A stretch of 64,000 nt of DNA from Pseudisothecium myosuroides (taxonomy: Eukaryota; Streptophyta; Bryopsida; Hypnales; Lembophyllaceae), in contig OX637290.1 in assembly GCA_951799445.1 (NCBI GenBank), forward strand, positions 4,590,501 to 4,654,500. The letters run 5' to 3'. Position numbers and translations under genes: made by a program. Below, piece by piece: positions 16,485-30,556 of this stretch. Within the stretch, counting starts at the first letter, position 1, and each line of letters begins with the position of its first letter. The notes below the pieces were generated by a model. It made no database searches. It saw nothing but the letters and a program-made list of their open reading frames with translations, and was not told where the DNA came from.

Positions 16485-18925
16485 TTTGCATTACAAAATA
16501 CATTTGTAATCAAAAGCAATGCGAAGTTTTAATGAACAAAGAGGCAGTACGTGTTAGGTAAAAATTTGTAGGGTCGATTTTAGAGAAGCATCACAATTAG
16601 GTATCGTTATTTTATATAGGTCTTTAGGGCATCCTATGTTCAAACGCATTTAATTGACCTTGCACAAACATGCACAGATAGTATTTGACTAAGTGCACGT
16701 GTGTTGTGTAATATGATGGCCAGGGCAATTCAAACTAGAGTCGCAATCTACGACAGTACATCTGTTGAATCAAGTGAATATGGGCACTTGACGACAAATT
16801 AGTTTAAAAGGTCTTTCCTTTCACAACTGATGTTACGTAATGGTTGTCATGTGTCACACAAACAAGTTATGAGAGCTTTAGACTTTTGGACGGCTCATGA
16901 AACAATCTAGATTTGACATGTGAAGGCACGTGAATAACCAACCTTGAAGGTGACGTTCTGAGTGGACATGTTGGATTTGCATTTTTCCTCATGCAAAGAA
17001 CCGATTGTGACTTTCACCTTAAAGAACCTATCAATAGAAGGAACCGATTGTAACTTTCACCTTATCTAACCCTAATTTGTGCAATAAGAAGTCATTTTTT
17101 GATATTAGTAAAACATTTCAAAGCAAGTGGAATTTTTTTTTGAAGAAGTCGTGCATAGCACGTATATAAAGAGTTTATTCATTAGAATGATAAAGAGAGT
17201 AGTAGAGAAGGTGGTAGAAGAATCAATGGCTAAGAGAAAATGAAGGAGAATTAATAGGAGCAAAAAAAAATGTTTTATATATGTATAGTATAAAAGTTTT
17301 CCTACCAAGTCATAGAATGTTTCCTTCCATTTGGACCTTCATTCAAATAGTTTTAATTCTAAAATGCATTTGAATTTTGATTCAACTTGTTATTTTTGGA
17401 AATTACAACAATGTGTGATTTGATGTTGTTAAGTCATACGGCAACTACCTTATTTCTAAATTGAGTGCTCGCGTGCTATGTAATATGATGGTCGGGGCGA
17501 CTCAATCTAGAGTCACAATCCGAAACAATTTATGTGTTGAATCAAGTGATCTTGGCACTCAAAGACAAACTAGTTTAAAAGATCTTTCCTTTCATAGTGA
17601 TGTAACGCAATGGTTGCCATGTGTCAAGACAAACAAGTTATGAGAGCTTTAGACTTTTGGACGGCTCATGAATCACTCTAAATTTGGTATGTGAAGGCAC
17701 TTGAATAACTAACCTTGAAGGTGACGTTTTGAGTGGAGGACATGTTGGATTCACATTTTCTATTATGCAAGGGACTGATTGTGACTTTCACCTTGTCTAG
17801 CTCTAATTTGTGTAATAAAAAGTCATCTTTTTGTACTTCTAGAACACTCCAAAGCACATAGAATTTTTTTTGAAGAAGTCATGCATAGCACATATATAAA
17901 AAGTTTATTTATTAGAATGATAAAGAGAATAATGGAGAAAGCGGTAGAAGAATCAATGGCTAAGAGAAAATGAAGGAGAATTAATAGGAGCAAAAAAAGA
18001 TTTTTTATATATGTATATAATAAGAATTTCCTACCAAGTCATAGAGTGTCTCCTTTCATTTGGACCTTCATTCAAATAGTTTTAATTCTACAATGCGTTT
18101 GAATTTTGATTCAACTTGTTATTTTGGGGAATTACAACAATGTGAAATTCGATGTTGTTAAATCATACGACAACTATCTTCTAATGAAATTGAGTTTTTG
18201 GTCCCACCCTTGCACCCAATAAATCTGGAATATTCAAATTATGAAAAACATTTATATCCAAAAGCAATCCAAGGTTCTAATGAATAGAGGCAATACATGA
18301 ATTTGTAGGGTCAATTTCAGACTATTTAGGCATTACAATTAGGTATTGTTATCTTATGTAGGTCTTTAGGACATCCTCAATTCAAGCGCATTTAATTGTC
18401 CTTGCATCAATATGCACAGATAGTGTTTGATTGAATGCACGTGTGTTGTGTAATATGATGGCCGGGGTGATTCAATCTAGAGTTGCAATCCAAAACATTA
18501 GAATTGTTGAATCAAGTGATCTTGACACTTGACGACAATCTAGTTTTAAAGGTCTTTCCTTTCACAACTAATGTGACACAATGGTTGCCATGTGTCACAC
18601 AAATAAGTTATGAGAGCTTTAGACTTTAGGAGGGCTCATGAAACACTCTAGATTTGACATGTGAAGGCACGTGAATAACCATCCCTAAAGGTGATGTTTC
18701 GAATGGAGGACATGTTGGATTGGCATTTTCCTTCATGCAACGGATTGATTGTGACTTTCACCTCAAGTGTTGAGCCTATATAGAGGCCGATTGAAGGTGC
18801 TCTTAATTTGTGCAAGAAGAAGTCATTTCTCTGTATTTAAAAACACTTCAAAACATGTGGAATTTTTTTTTGTGAAGAAGTTGTATGTAAAATTATCTTC
18901 CAACTAAATTGAGTTTTTGGTTCCA
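16485..18925. repeat. Three tandem copies of a repeat of about 0.7-1 kb
   Basis: Three blocks share long stretches. TGTAATATGATGG occurs near 16710, 17480 and 18455, each followed by TTGAATCAAGTGA, GGTCTTTCCTTTCA-like text, TGAGAGCTTTAGACTTT, and GTGACTTTCACCTT. A leader containing AGGTATYGTTAT and TAGGTCTTTAGG precedes the first and third copies but is missing before the second. I see no coding frame and no terminal repeats that would identify a transposon. Confidence 0.75.
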
Positions 18926-21281
18926 CCCTTCCACTTCCTAGCTACAAAGAAGGATAAGAAGCAAGGCTTATTTTTTGGACAAAAGTCCCTCCTATTGGCC
19001 TCAATGTAGAGGTTGTTTTTGGGAGGGACAAAACCAGAGAGGTCAGAGTATGACAAATCTGGGAAAATTTTACCAAAAATAAAAGCCCTAGTAAGAAGGT
19101 TTTATGCACCTCAAATGGTGAGTTTTTTTTGCAAGGGTGGGATCCAAAATTCAATTTAGAGAGGAAATGATTTGATGTGATTAGAATGAATACAATCATA
19201 GAGGTTCAAGGTTACATAAGTGGGATTGATATATCCATATAGGGAAAAGAAACCTAGAGTATTGCAAATACTCACATGTTGTTATCATTCCAAAAAGATA
19301 ACATGTTGAATCTAATTGCAATCTAGACTAAGAATTGAACAAGGGACCAATTGGAAAGTGGCATATCATAATTTACAGAATAATTCTACAATATTTTATT
19401 CCTTAAAGTTTAGAAGTTCAAATATTGAACTATGAATGATTACAAACACTTATCTTTCAAACAAAAACTTGATTTTTCATCCACCTAAAAAAATATATGA
19501 TATTTCATTGTAGCCTATTAGTATAGCCTGTAATATACATATAGTCATGGTACAAATCAATATTTTATATTATTCTATGATTAAAAATCAATAAACCAAG
19601 GTTATAGGCCCAAGTTTCAAATTTCCATCAAGTATTTAATCTTAAGGATTGTTGAGAAAAAACATTTTATTTGCGAGAATCAAATTCAAATATATCATTT
19701 AAATGGCAAAAAATCCAAATGAAGAGTAAGGAACTAGAAATTAGGAAAGCATGTTGTCTAAGGTGATATGTGGATTAGGCATTTTCTTCTATGGAAAAAT
19801 TAATGAAACCTCAAAGAAGGAATTTCCAACAACAAATGCATTGAAGCAACTCCCTTCCAATGGATGCTAATATAGTTTTTCAGATCTACACAACTTTTGG
19901 AAGCCATCCATTGACCTCAAATTGATTGTCATGTCATTACAAGGTTAATATATTATTTGATTACTCAATGATTTATTTATGAGCTTTTAAAACTTATAGT
20001 AGGAAAGATATAATCACAAATGTTGACTAATAATATTGTTTAGCACATTTTGTGTAGACTATAATATTTCAAAACCAAAAAAATGATAGTCGAGTTAGTT
20101 TTTTAAAAAGTGCAATGGATGATACTTTGATCGGTCAAACTTGCTAGACTTTAGTTGCTTTGGGCTTGTAAAATGAATGATCTAATTCATATTAGTATTA
20201 GTAACTTAGGTTGAGTTGTTTTGTTTGGCAAGGAAGAAATCACTCAATACCACACTGTAGTTGGAATTAGGTCAATTTTGGTTGCAGGCTCATCAAGGTC
20301 TTCACACTTTACTTTTCCGAACTCCAAGTTAGGGAGACCACTAAGTTGCCAACACTGAAAACCTTGATGAGTTACAAGTCAACCACACTGCAATGCAACA
20401 ATAAAAAACATGAGCAAAGATAGCAACGTCAATGCAAAATTTGTTGTACTGTATCTGGAACCAAATGCTTTCATCAGCAAGTCTCTAAATTTATGAATAC
20501 ATACGGAAAACCTATGGATGAAGAGAAGCAACGCTTGAGCTTGATCGCAAGTTGCACGCTACAAATTTTTCTTGATTGTTGTAGGGCACCTATGTCACCT
20601 ATGTCAGCTGGAGCGAAAATCGATTGCAAGGCGCCATGCAAGTCGCACCACAAGCAACAAGTGAAAATTTGTTAACATTTTGCGGCACAGTTCTATGCAG
20701 TCGCCCCCAAGTTGGAGTTCGAAGTGAATGCCAACACCTTCTCATGAAATGTCCCTCTTGGCAAGATTTGTAGTTGCAGCATATCATCATGATCTTTCAT
20801 GAAAGCGGTTGCAAGTTTTGATGTTTTACCCTAATACCCAGTTCTTTTTCATGGCCAGGTCAGTCGCCACAACGGTAGTTTGGAAGGAGCGGTGATATGA
20901 AGAGAGGATACCTGATTCGCAACTTCCTGAAATGAAAGCACTGGTAAGTACTGGTCTGAAGAAATCTTATTATGATCAAGGATGGGATGTAATTACCAGT
21001 ACCCTGAAGGATTTCCAGAGATTTCTTTGTTTGGTATTTCTGTGTTCTGACTCACTAAGAAAGACAGTACAACTTTGGGTCCTTTGTGAGTAGAAAAATA
21101 ATTGATTTTATTTATTTTTTAAAAACCTACCTCTACTGTTGAGCATTTAACAATTGATAAAGATACATAAGTTCCTGAGGAGCTCGTCCTTCTGATGGGT
21201 TGTGACTTGTAACAGGGTCAGGAAATATTTGTATCAAGTCTCGTTTCCACAATGGACACTGATGCGGAAGACATAGCTGGC
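18926..21281. other. AT-rich intergenic, then 3' flank of RadA
   Basis: An imperfect inverted repeat pairs about 18905-18930 (AAATTGAGTTTTTGGTTCCA) with about 19133-19160. A short hairpin pairs CTCATCAAGGT (20288) with ACCTTGATGAG (about 20361). I found no other structure and no gene. The last few hundred bases are probably the RadA 3' UTR. Confidence 0.4.
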
Positions 21282-24200
21282 CTAATTTCTCAGAAAGAGC
21301 TTTTCAATAACTTCCTTGATATCAGCACAAGGTATCGTAATGAAACCAGCTCCTACAGTTGCTTTCAAGACTTTCGCAGCTGACTTTGGCACCACACATT
21401 TCTTGAAGCCCAGTTTCGCGGCCTCTAGTAATCGTCTCTCCATTTGTCCGACCTGAACCAAACACAACATTCTATTGAGAAGCTATTCACGGCAATAGCT
21501 AGAATAAACCATGTGATTGTTAGAATTTAAGAATTATTGAAGGGCAAAACCAAGCTTGATATAATATAATAGACAACGGCACTGCCGAAAACTAAAACAA
21601 ATGTTGGCAAATAGGTGATTACCGATCGAAGTTCACCACCCAAGCCAATTTCCCCAATGAAAGCCATGTCTCGATCCACAGCTTGCTCGAGATAGCTGCA
21701 GCAATGATTCAGCTGTAAGACGGTGATAGCTGAAAAAACCAACACTCACAAGACCGATACAATAATAAATAATTCAGCTATCATACTAATTGAACCTGTA
21801 AGTGCCCAAACTAAAAAATAGAATGTTCGCTTTGGATGTTAATAGTGGATTAAAGTAATTATAGTTTTTATCATTCCGAAGTCTAGGGTGTTATTATTCT
21901 TTCTACTGGTACGTCTTTGTCCCTTCCTTGAAGCTTCTTAAATGACTTATTTCAACTCGTATAGATATGGAAGGAGACACTTTTAGCCATGTGGGCACTT
22001 AAGGATGCATTATCGTTGTAAAACCATGTAGTTTGACTAGCATATTTACAGGTATTGAATCATGCATCACTTGCTATCGAGATGGTCAGTTTAAGTATGA
22101 GAGGAGGAAGGAAACGAACCTGCTGCAAATTGCCACAGCAATTGCAACATCGGCTGCAGGTTCTCGTAATTGTAATCCCCCCACCACGTTTATAAAGACA
22201 TCCTGCGGATACAGATAAAGACAAGACATATTAACTGGTACCGTTATCAATAATTTCGGAGATTAGCAATCATCAAACTAATAATATCTAGATGTGTAGT
22301 CAAATAAAAGCTCCACCGTACAGATTGAACAGTGGTAAGCATGATTGGTACAAATAAAATGCAAGACATCTCAGTTTATTCACCTGATTCGAGAGCTTCA
22401 AAGTTGCTTGCTTAACAAGCACCTGGATGACAGTCACAAATTAGGGTTAGGACAGAAAAAGAGCTTTGAAACGGTTGAGATTAAAATCTCTACCGTCGAG
22501 GTGAGATCCATAAACTGGACACGAGAAACATGGAAACTTACAGCAAGGAGTAGAGAAAGACGTTGAGCATCAACGCCATTTGCAGTTCGCCTTCCTGGTT
22601 GCTGTCCAACAGATGAGCAGAGAGCCTAGACACACAAGGGAGAGAAAACATCAGATCTGCATCCCAGTATTACAAGTAGCAAGTTAAAGGCCCATTCTGT
22701 TCTGGCACTTCAGCATTTTGCGCCACTCCTCAGTCAGAGAGCAGCCGTAAATTACGAGGGATTCAACTAGGCTCTGTAACTCATAGTGTAAAGATAACTT
22801 CAGCCTTTGGAGACATTTTAGCCCACAGTATAATTGGACTCCACTGCGGTAAAGGGACCTTAGTCCATTCCCAGTCCCAATGTCGTTCCATAATAATGCA
22901 CCTAAACGGCCGTTTTAAAAGCGTCCTTTAAGGTTGTAAATCCAAATGCATTGACCAATCAAGTTCTTGTTGCTGTCATGTTTTTGAGATGCTCCGCATG
23001 GTCACAATTGCACGACTTTAGAGGGTCGTACATAGGGTTTTCATATTTACAAAAATAAACAAATACTGAATTTTCAGAATTTTCATTGAAAGTCCATCAT
23101 TCCTACTTCCGACACTTCCTCAAAATTTCAGATCTATTAACTTCAGTTCTTGGTGTCCGAAAATCCTCGAAGGTCGGTTTAAAGTCCTCTACCTTAATCC
23201 TCGCCCACAGAAGTTTCAAGCGCAGGTGTACCGTATGCTAGCGAAGAACTAGACAAAAAACGTCGGAGAAGGTTTCATTCATTACTTGCAACAGTACTTC
23301 CAAGCAACCCTTAAACGTCATGCATTTTTCCCTTAAAAGTACCTGAACTTCAAGTAGGATGGGACGAGAGCCCTCCATAGTAACAGCCACAGCAGCAGAA
23401 GCTGCATTTGTAGAATCCTGGTTGCGTGCACTGAGAAAAAGCTCACTAGGAGATGCAACAGCTGCCAGCCCTTCTTGCACCATCTCAAAGACCCCCACCT
23501 ACAAATGAAAGTTATGATCCTCAGCAGAAATTTCACGAAAGAAGCAAAACAAAGCAACAGCACTTCAATTGATCAACAGCTCCGACACAACATAAGGAAA
23601 TGTTGAGATAACTACCTCGTCAGTGGAACCATAACGATTCTTGACAACACGTAGAAGGCGGTGTGATTGCAATCGCTCACCCTGCATCATCGATTTTTTT
23701 GGATTAGGGTTAAAGATGGGTCCAGGATATTGTAAAACAGTTACAAGCGGAAACCCTAGACTTCTAAGTGGAAATATATTCGAATATTAAGTTGAAATTT
23801 ATGTCTAAATATGGCTAAACATTAAGTCATATTAAGCCTCAATATAAGACAAATTTCTAAGTGGACTTCGATACCTGAAGTCTGAAAAAGCATTGGGAGC
23901 ATTATGAAGAAGTAGAGTTATGCAATAGAGCCCGAAAAGATGCCCCAGGACTCGGTTGCTTCTCAGGGACAAATGCCACAACATGGAATCAAGAAGATGA
24001 TTTCCAATTCAGGCGGATAGGGAACAAACCTCCATATAGAGCACAACATCGACCACATGCTCTAAGATTTTAGGTCCTGCAATATCGCCACCTTTGGTCA
24101 CATGCCCCACCTACAAAAATCAAAATACAGTTATCATTGGAGCCCAATGCAAAGTTTCATGCCTGCAGATAGTATTTAGTTTCAGTTATTCATAGCTGCA

Positions 24201-27192
24201 AAAAGTATTGTGACCAACTGGATGCATACATTTAAGATAAAAACAAGTTCCTTCGACATCAAATTGTCTGTCTATTTTGAGCTTACCAAAAAAATTGGAA
24301 CTTTCGTCTGTTTCGCAACTCTCAGCAAGGCTGTGGCACACTCGCGTACCTGCACTTGCATCCAGTGTACAAGTTTAGATATGTAGAGGCAAATAAGTCG
24401 CTGAGGTCCCGATCATGTGTTGGGATGACAAAGTAAGAAGCTTTGATTCAGCCCAACGAAATGCAATGTTCTGACTCTGCATCTAGTGGTACATTTTATT
24501 ATCAGTCTACTAATGAAATTCACTCTGTCAGACACTTCTTTGGTAAATGACCTTAAGGAAGTAGTTTGATGAACAACCTGACTAACACTTCCAGCGCTAC
24601 CGTTAGCTTCTGCGAGGAAAACGGTTTGTATAGAATCGACAATTACAGCCCGTGGATGAATTTCTGTTATTGCGTCGATCACTAGCTGCAAAGAATAAGC
24701 ATTGTAAGCGTCATTACAAAAATTTGCTTCAGATGCGAGAATATAGCTTGAGATCAAGTGGGTGCACAGGATAAAACACCAAACACATTCGGTCCATATA
24801 GTAGCCTTAAACACACAATATCTACATTAACTGGTCATTACGCGCATAAAGAATATAAGACCTTCAAACTGGAACTGGAGATAAAGTACAAAGGGGGTAG
24901 TCAAGGTGGCAGACACAGCGAACCTCTAAATCAGTTGCGGAATATAGAAAAAGATCATGCGCTCTTATATCCAATCGATCAGCTCGGTTGCTTATCTGCT
25001 CCACACTCTGTTCCCCACCCACGGAAAAGAAAATACCACACAACAGTTGTAGAAGACTTTTTCTTATGGTTCATCATCGTAGGTCAAATGGTCAAATGGC
25101 CTTACGATGAAAGTACAATGTTACTTATGTATGTATTGCAAAGCACCACATATGACACCAGGTGTGACGTGCAGTCTCCATCACTAATATGTAGGAAGCA
25201 AAAGATTATTTTGCGTGCTCACCACGACCCTCTTGGTTGAAAGATGCAGGCGCTTCAATATACTTAAAAATCAAATCAGAGATCTTGCGCCGACCATTGT
25301 CAAAACCCAAACAAAAGCGCGTACATGTCACAAATTGGGCAAAACGATCGAACAATAATATCCTGCGTCATTTCAAAAAAAGTACAGACCTACCTCTTCC
25401 CCTGAAACATAAAGAACAGGGCCAGGACCTTGCTCTTCAGTTCCCTCCGCAATGAGGCCCGCTACCTGGTACCCAAATTCAATGAGTCAATCTTTACAGC
25501 AGTTTGGGAAGAGAGGCAGTGAAACACTTCACCAGCTCAAAAAGCCAGATACAAGTGGCCCAGGTCATCCATGGAGGGCCTTTAATAAAGCTCCCGCAGA
25601 AAGCAAACTGATTCAAAGAACCAGAAACCTTGCTGAACTCGTATTTGGTTGCCATTGCAGAACTCTAGAGAAGAAACTCACTCACTCTCCTGAGAACAAA
25701 TGAACAATCCCACTCAGCAGTGATCTAAATGAGCTGCCCTGACATTCAGAAACATTACGAAGCCCCTTGACAAGCAAAATCACATTAGCAAGAGCCATTT
25801 CGACTATGTAAAACAACTTCTTACTTTAAAAGAGTAGCATCACCACATGAAGGGTACGAAGACTAAAGACAACCTGTAGTAAAAGAGTACTCTTGCCGAC
25901 ACCCGGGTCCCCACCTACAAGAATCAATGAACCTGGAACTCCAAGACGACCAACAATTAAAGATCGTTACACACGTGTAAAACAGCACTCTGTTGTTCAG
26001 GCAACCTAATTACAAGGCCAAAGTTGACATTCTGAACAGCAGATGTGGCTGTACTCATAAGATCGATGGTAACCTGGAACAAGACCTCCACCCAAAACCC
26101 TTCCAATTTCCCGTCCGGTGTCCCCGTCCCTGTCACAATGTCGAAAGGGAATAGTCTTAAACTTATCAAGAGGAACAAGCCAGCAACCATTTCCGCTTTC
26201 TTCTGTGCATACTTCCTAATCTCACACAACAATTACTAGAATGGATCGTAGCCAACCACAAGCATGGAGAAGAACTTGAAATCCACCAGACAAGCATTCA
26301 TTCAGAAACAGCTTAAAAAAAAAATTCAAAAGCAAAGAGAATTTGGATTCATACAAAGGCAGACGCCAATGCAGATTTGAATGACCGGTAGCCACATCTG
26401 ACAACCGCTGAGGGCCACCATCCACACTTTGAAACCACGCCCGTCCACGAGAAGATTTCTTAACACCTAAATCAGGGGTGATTTGACACAAATGTTTTGT
26501 CCGTCACACGTCCACAAACCTCAAATGCAAGGCCAAAAAACTTTGATAAGTAAAAAAAAGAAACCATTCAAATAAACCGGTTTCATTTACAAGAACACAT
26601 CAAATGACATAAATCTTGAAGGGGAATGTTGAGAAAACCAATTTATGTAGTTGTAAAAAAATCATCACTCACCTACATTAGCCTGCGAGAGTACCAGATT
26701 CTCCACGGCTCTTGCTCCTGCTCCGCCCCTTTTCCCACTATTGCCGGTTGCCTCCTTAAACTCCTTCATAGAGTTCATGGCTTTACAGTTTCTACATTGA
26801 CCCCACCACTGTGTATACGACTCTCCACAATCCTCACAAACCCAATGTGTCTTGGTCTTGGGAGCTGCCTTCTTACGTCCTAAGCCTGTAAAATCTCTAG
26901 CAGCTGCCACTGTAGTACTGATTCTCCTCTTCCTAAAGTCCACACGTGATTGATCGCCAAACAAGAGTCTCCCGGAGGTAAGCCTCTGAGAGCTTAGATC
27001 ACTAATCGAAATCGGTCTAGCATTGAGAATTGATAAATGTCTGGAGCTTAATGACCAGACGCATTTTTGAGATAGTACCCGGTTTTGCGACTGTAAAGCC
27101 CGAGAGGTGATTTTTGTACATAGGGTTACATTCAGAGCATGTAGCGCTCCAACTTTGAGTCCCCTCATCACGCCTCCTGCACAATTTAGCAA
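21282..27192 (-). CDS. RADA: RadA/Sms-type DNA recombination and repair ATPase, predicted organellar
   Basis: Sixteen exons, all in phase: 27192-26673, 26466-26386, 26202-26074, 25932-25874, 25465-25394, 25007-24924, 24685-24578, 24349-24287, 24110-24030, 23681-23616, 23498-23343, 22625-22542, 22422-22384, 22202-22120, 21695-21623, 21452-21282. The product is 622 aa. The first ~100 residues are Arg/Ser-rich and look like a transit peptide; an alternative Met lies 8 codons in. Then come a four-Cys zinc finger (CEDC...CRNC), Walker [19 protein letters not shown] (Walker B), and the RadA-specific KNRFG-type motif as KNRYG. A Lon-like domain follows ([27 protein letters not shown]). RadA is a RecA-like ATPase that drives branch migration in recombination; plant members act in mitochondria or plastids. 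Residues between RLSDVATE and IGRVLGGG look longer than in the bacterial protein. Confidence 0.95.
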
Positions 27193-28250
27193 CCAGGTTA
27201 GGGTTTAGGGTGTATCGCATCACTTATAATCTGCCCTAAATTCGGCTCACAAACCTCAGAATTCAAGGTCATAGAGGCGTAATGCTTCGTGAAATTGCTC
27301 AATGTGGTGTACGATAGCCGAGTAGGCATGGTTGAGCAATTTTAAACCGCGTTCAATGAACCCTAAACCCTAAACCCTACTCTGGATACTAAAACCAAAG
27401 ACTGGTATGGAACTTTCTTCCCTAAATTCTGAGTATTCAAGGGTATAGATGCAATTGAAACTGATCAATGTGGTCTATTATAGCTGATTAGGCATAGTTC
27501 AGCATTTTCTTCTACCGCATTTGATAAACCCAAAACCCTACTCAGGTTGCTCAACTCAAAGACTGGCAAGACATTATCTGCCCTAAATTCTGAGAATTCA
27601 TGGGTAAAGACGCGTAATACTTCGTGAAATTGCTCAATGTGGTCTACCATAGCTGATTGGAAATGGTCGAGCATTTTCTTCTACCGCACTTGATAAACCC
27701 TAAACCCTACTCTGGATGGCTCAATCCAAAAACCGGTGTGACTTTGTCTGTCCTCAATTCTGCTCACACCCATTTCCACAACGAATCGAAATCTCAAGAT
27801 TCAAGGAAATAAACGCGTGATGCTTCAATGTGGTGTCCCAGAACTGATTGGACATGGTTCGGCGTTTTCTCTACTGATTATATAAACCTTAAATCCTACT
27901 CTGCTTTGCTCAAATCAAAGACTGGTGTGATTGTAACTTACAAAAACCAACAATCGGCTCTGCGGTTGTGTGTTGACTTGCTGTAGAGCATCACATGAAG
28001 CATACTCCGAGGACCCGACGGATTCAGGTCGATGTTTGAAAGTTTGAATCTGAAGCACCGCGAAGGAACAATTCGTAAGTGTGATCAAATCTTAAAATTA
28101 TCACGAGAAATTGCACTACGAATGTTTTGATGAGGATGTGCAGTCTCCTCTTCCTCGGTTTTCTCCAGACAGGCTCACTACTGAGAAGACTCAGGTTGTT
28201 TCACACAGCGATCCAAGTCCACTGTTTCAAGCTTCAAAGATCCTCGGCAA
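27193..28250. repeat. Degenerate tandem array of about 180 bp units with telomere-like CCCTAAA runs upstream of RadA
   Basis: About four diverged units lie at 27235-27925. Each has CCCTAAATTC(T)GAG, a GTAATGCTTCGTGAAATTGCTC-type block, a CAATGTGGT block, and a TGATAAACCCTAAACCCTACTC block. Exact plant-type telomere repeats (CCCTAAA) occur in tandem at 27358-27380 and about 27702-27720. The array sits directly against the RadA start and must overlap its promoter. No gene was found. Confidence 0.65.
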
Positions 28251-30556
28251 CCATATATGATTGAATTTTTTTGTATTTTTTTAAAGATGTAATTACATAT
28301 CTTCATTAATCACTAGTGTAGCCCTGTGCCATTGCCACAACCAAAAAAAAAGTAAAAGTCATTTAAAAAACCAAAAATAACTCCAAAATCCATAACTTTC
28401 CCACCGTAGGTCCAAATGCCACAAAAAAAGTCTGTGCATCCCTCCTCGCCGAGGGCTTTCCAATGGTACCAAGAACATGATAATTAGACACACGGTTCAA
28501 AAGATACATAATTTAGCATAATTTTGTCATTTTTAAGAACAAAAAATAACTAAAAAATCCATAACTTTTGCATTGTTGGTCCAAACGCCACAAAACCAAG
28601 CCCATGCACCCCTCCTCGCCAAGGGCTTTCCAATCGTACCAAGCACTCGATCGGGGGACACACGGTGTGGGAGATCTCAACGTGACAAACAAAACAAAAC
28701 AAACATCCAAACTTAAGGTATGGATAAAAATTTCAAGGTTTTTTTTAGTGAAAATTTGAAATTATTATGAATTTTTGAATAAAACTTGAAAAAAAAATTC
28801 ATATGAAAAAAAATACACTTAAATTTGAAAATATAATAATATAGAACATTATGGTGCAAAAACATTTAGCTTATTATTCTAAAATTTAAAAACAAGTTGT
28901 CCGCAATAGTAGGCTCAAAGTTCAAATTGTATTAAAGTATTCAATTCTAGGAATTCTAAGAATTCAAAATTTCAACTTGGTATAGAAACTAGAGTTGATA
29001 AGCTTCATTTGAGTGGATGGGGTTCAATATGAAAAAGAACATTTCTATGATAATATTAAGAGGAACAAAAAGGAGCAAAAGTTGCCAAAATACCAAAAAA
29101 ATGCCATTTTGTCGCGTAGTGTATTTTCCAATTTGCCATTTTCTAATTCAAAAAAGTCAAAATATCACTAGGAAGCAATATCCAATATAGCCATTCATTT
29201 GAAAACAAATTCAAGCAACATCCCCTTATGTGGACAAATGAAATTTTTTTTTCATCCTAGAGGCAAGTGTAGAAGACTCTTTGAAATCATGCAAAGGTCA
29301 AATAATGTCATTTTAGGACTTTCAGGGTTAACATGTGTAATACGAGTATCTCATAGGGAAGAAAATGTAGGCTTAGAGCTTTATTAGTGAGAACAAATTG
29401 TGGTCCAAAAAAACTATAGATATAAAAAAATTATTTGGAAGTTCTTTTTTCCTTTATATCTAGATGAACCAACTAAAAAAAATGTTTTGGAAATTCTTTT
29501 TTTCCTTTGATACCTAGATGAATTGATTCAAAACATTGCACATAAATCATGAAGCAATGAGTGACTTTGCTAGTCACATTGCTAAAGAATAGACTAAAAT
29601 CAACTCCTTGAATGTAGATTTGGAGTTTTTTAAGCAAATTAAATTATGGCATATTTTAAGAAGAAATTGAAAAAAAAACCTTCGCTTTTACAATATATTT
29701 TTTTTCATCTCTACTTGAACTAAATAATGCATAACCTTGCAAAATAATTATAAGGTATTGACTGACCTTATTCTTGTAGGCAACTAAGGTGAAAACTCCC
29801 AAATTTGTCCTTATATCCATTCCTGACAAATGGACTTCTACTAAAAGTATCCCTCAAAGTATCATTATGCTGTTCCCATACTCAAAAGCAAACAATTTGA
29901 AAGACCTCCCCCCCGATACACCCCCTTACCTTTGAGTTACATCTTTATCACTATCTTAAGCTTCTTATTCCATGAATTGTACATGTGATGCCCATTCATG
30001 ACGTGATACGCTCAACTCCCAAACAACACCTTTCTAAAACGATACCCCAACTATCCTATTACAACTATACAAAATTCAATTCATCAAATTTACATATTGC
30101 AATGATTGATTCTTCCCATATTTCATGGTACATAAACTCAATAAATACCATTCACTCGTTATCAACACTCAAAATCTAGGTTAGAATATTCAACCAGTAT
30201 TGGTAATTATTGCAGATCCCCATGGCACAACATACGCCATCCATACAACCATTTCATCAATGTCTTGAAACCTCCATTTTGGCTATAATTTTTTTTTAAC
30301 ATTAATAGCATTGCCATTAAATAAGCCATTTACATACTACTATTCAAGTTAAAGTTAGAAAACAATCAAACACTTTCCAATATATATAAAGTACCCTAAA
30401 ACAAATACTACCTATTACGTTGCCTCTGTCCCAATCCTATACTCATTGCACCGTTTTTATGGGCCCCGTTGGAGACGCCGACGCTCCCAATGAGGGGAAC
30501 GCCGACGCCCCACGGGGAACTTTGGGAGCGGGGAACTTTGGGAACCAGATCTGGCC
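28251..30556. repeat. AT-rich intergenic with one tandem duplication (28350-28680)
   Basis: Two copies about 185 bp apart share TAACTMMAAAATCCATAACTTT, a GTCCAAAYGCCACAAA block, CCCTCCTCGCCRAGGGCTTTCC and RACACACGGT. The rest (28700-30420) is very AT-rich, without coding frames. TTAACCCTGAAAGTCC (reverse strand, near 29328) loosely resembles a TTAA-family end but has no partner. Confidence 0.5.

Noticed and set aside
24758..25240. 160-codon plus-strand ORF
   Set aside because: Antisense to RadA exons and introns; the minus-strand gene is unambiguous.
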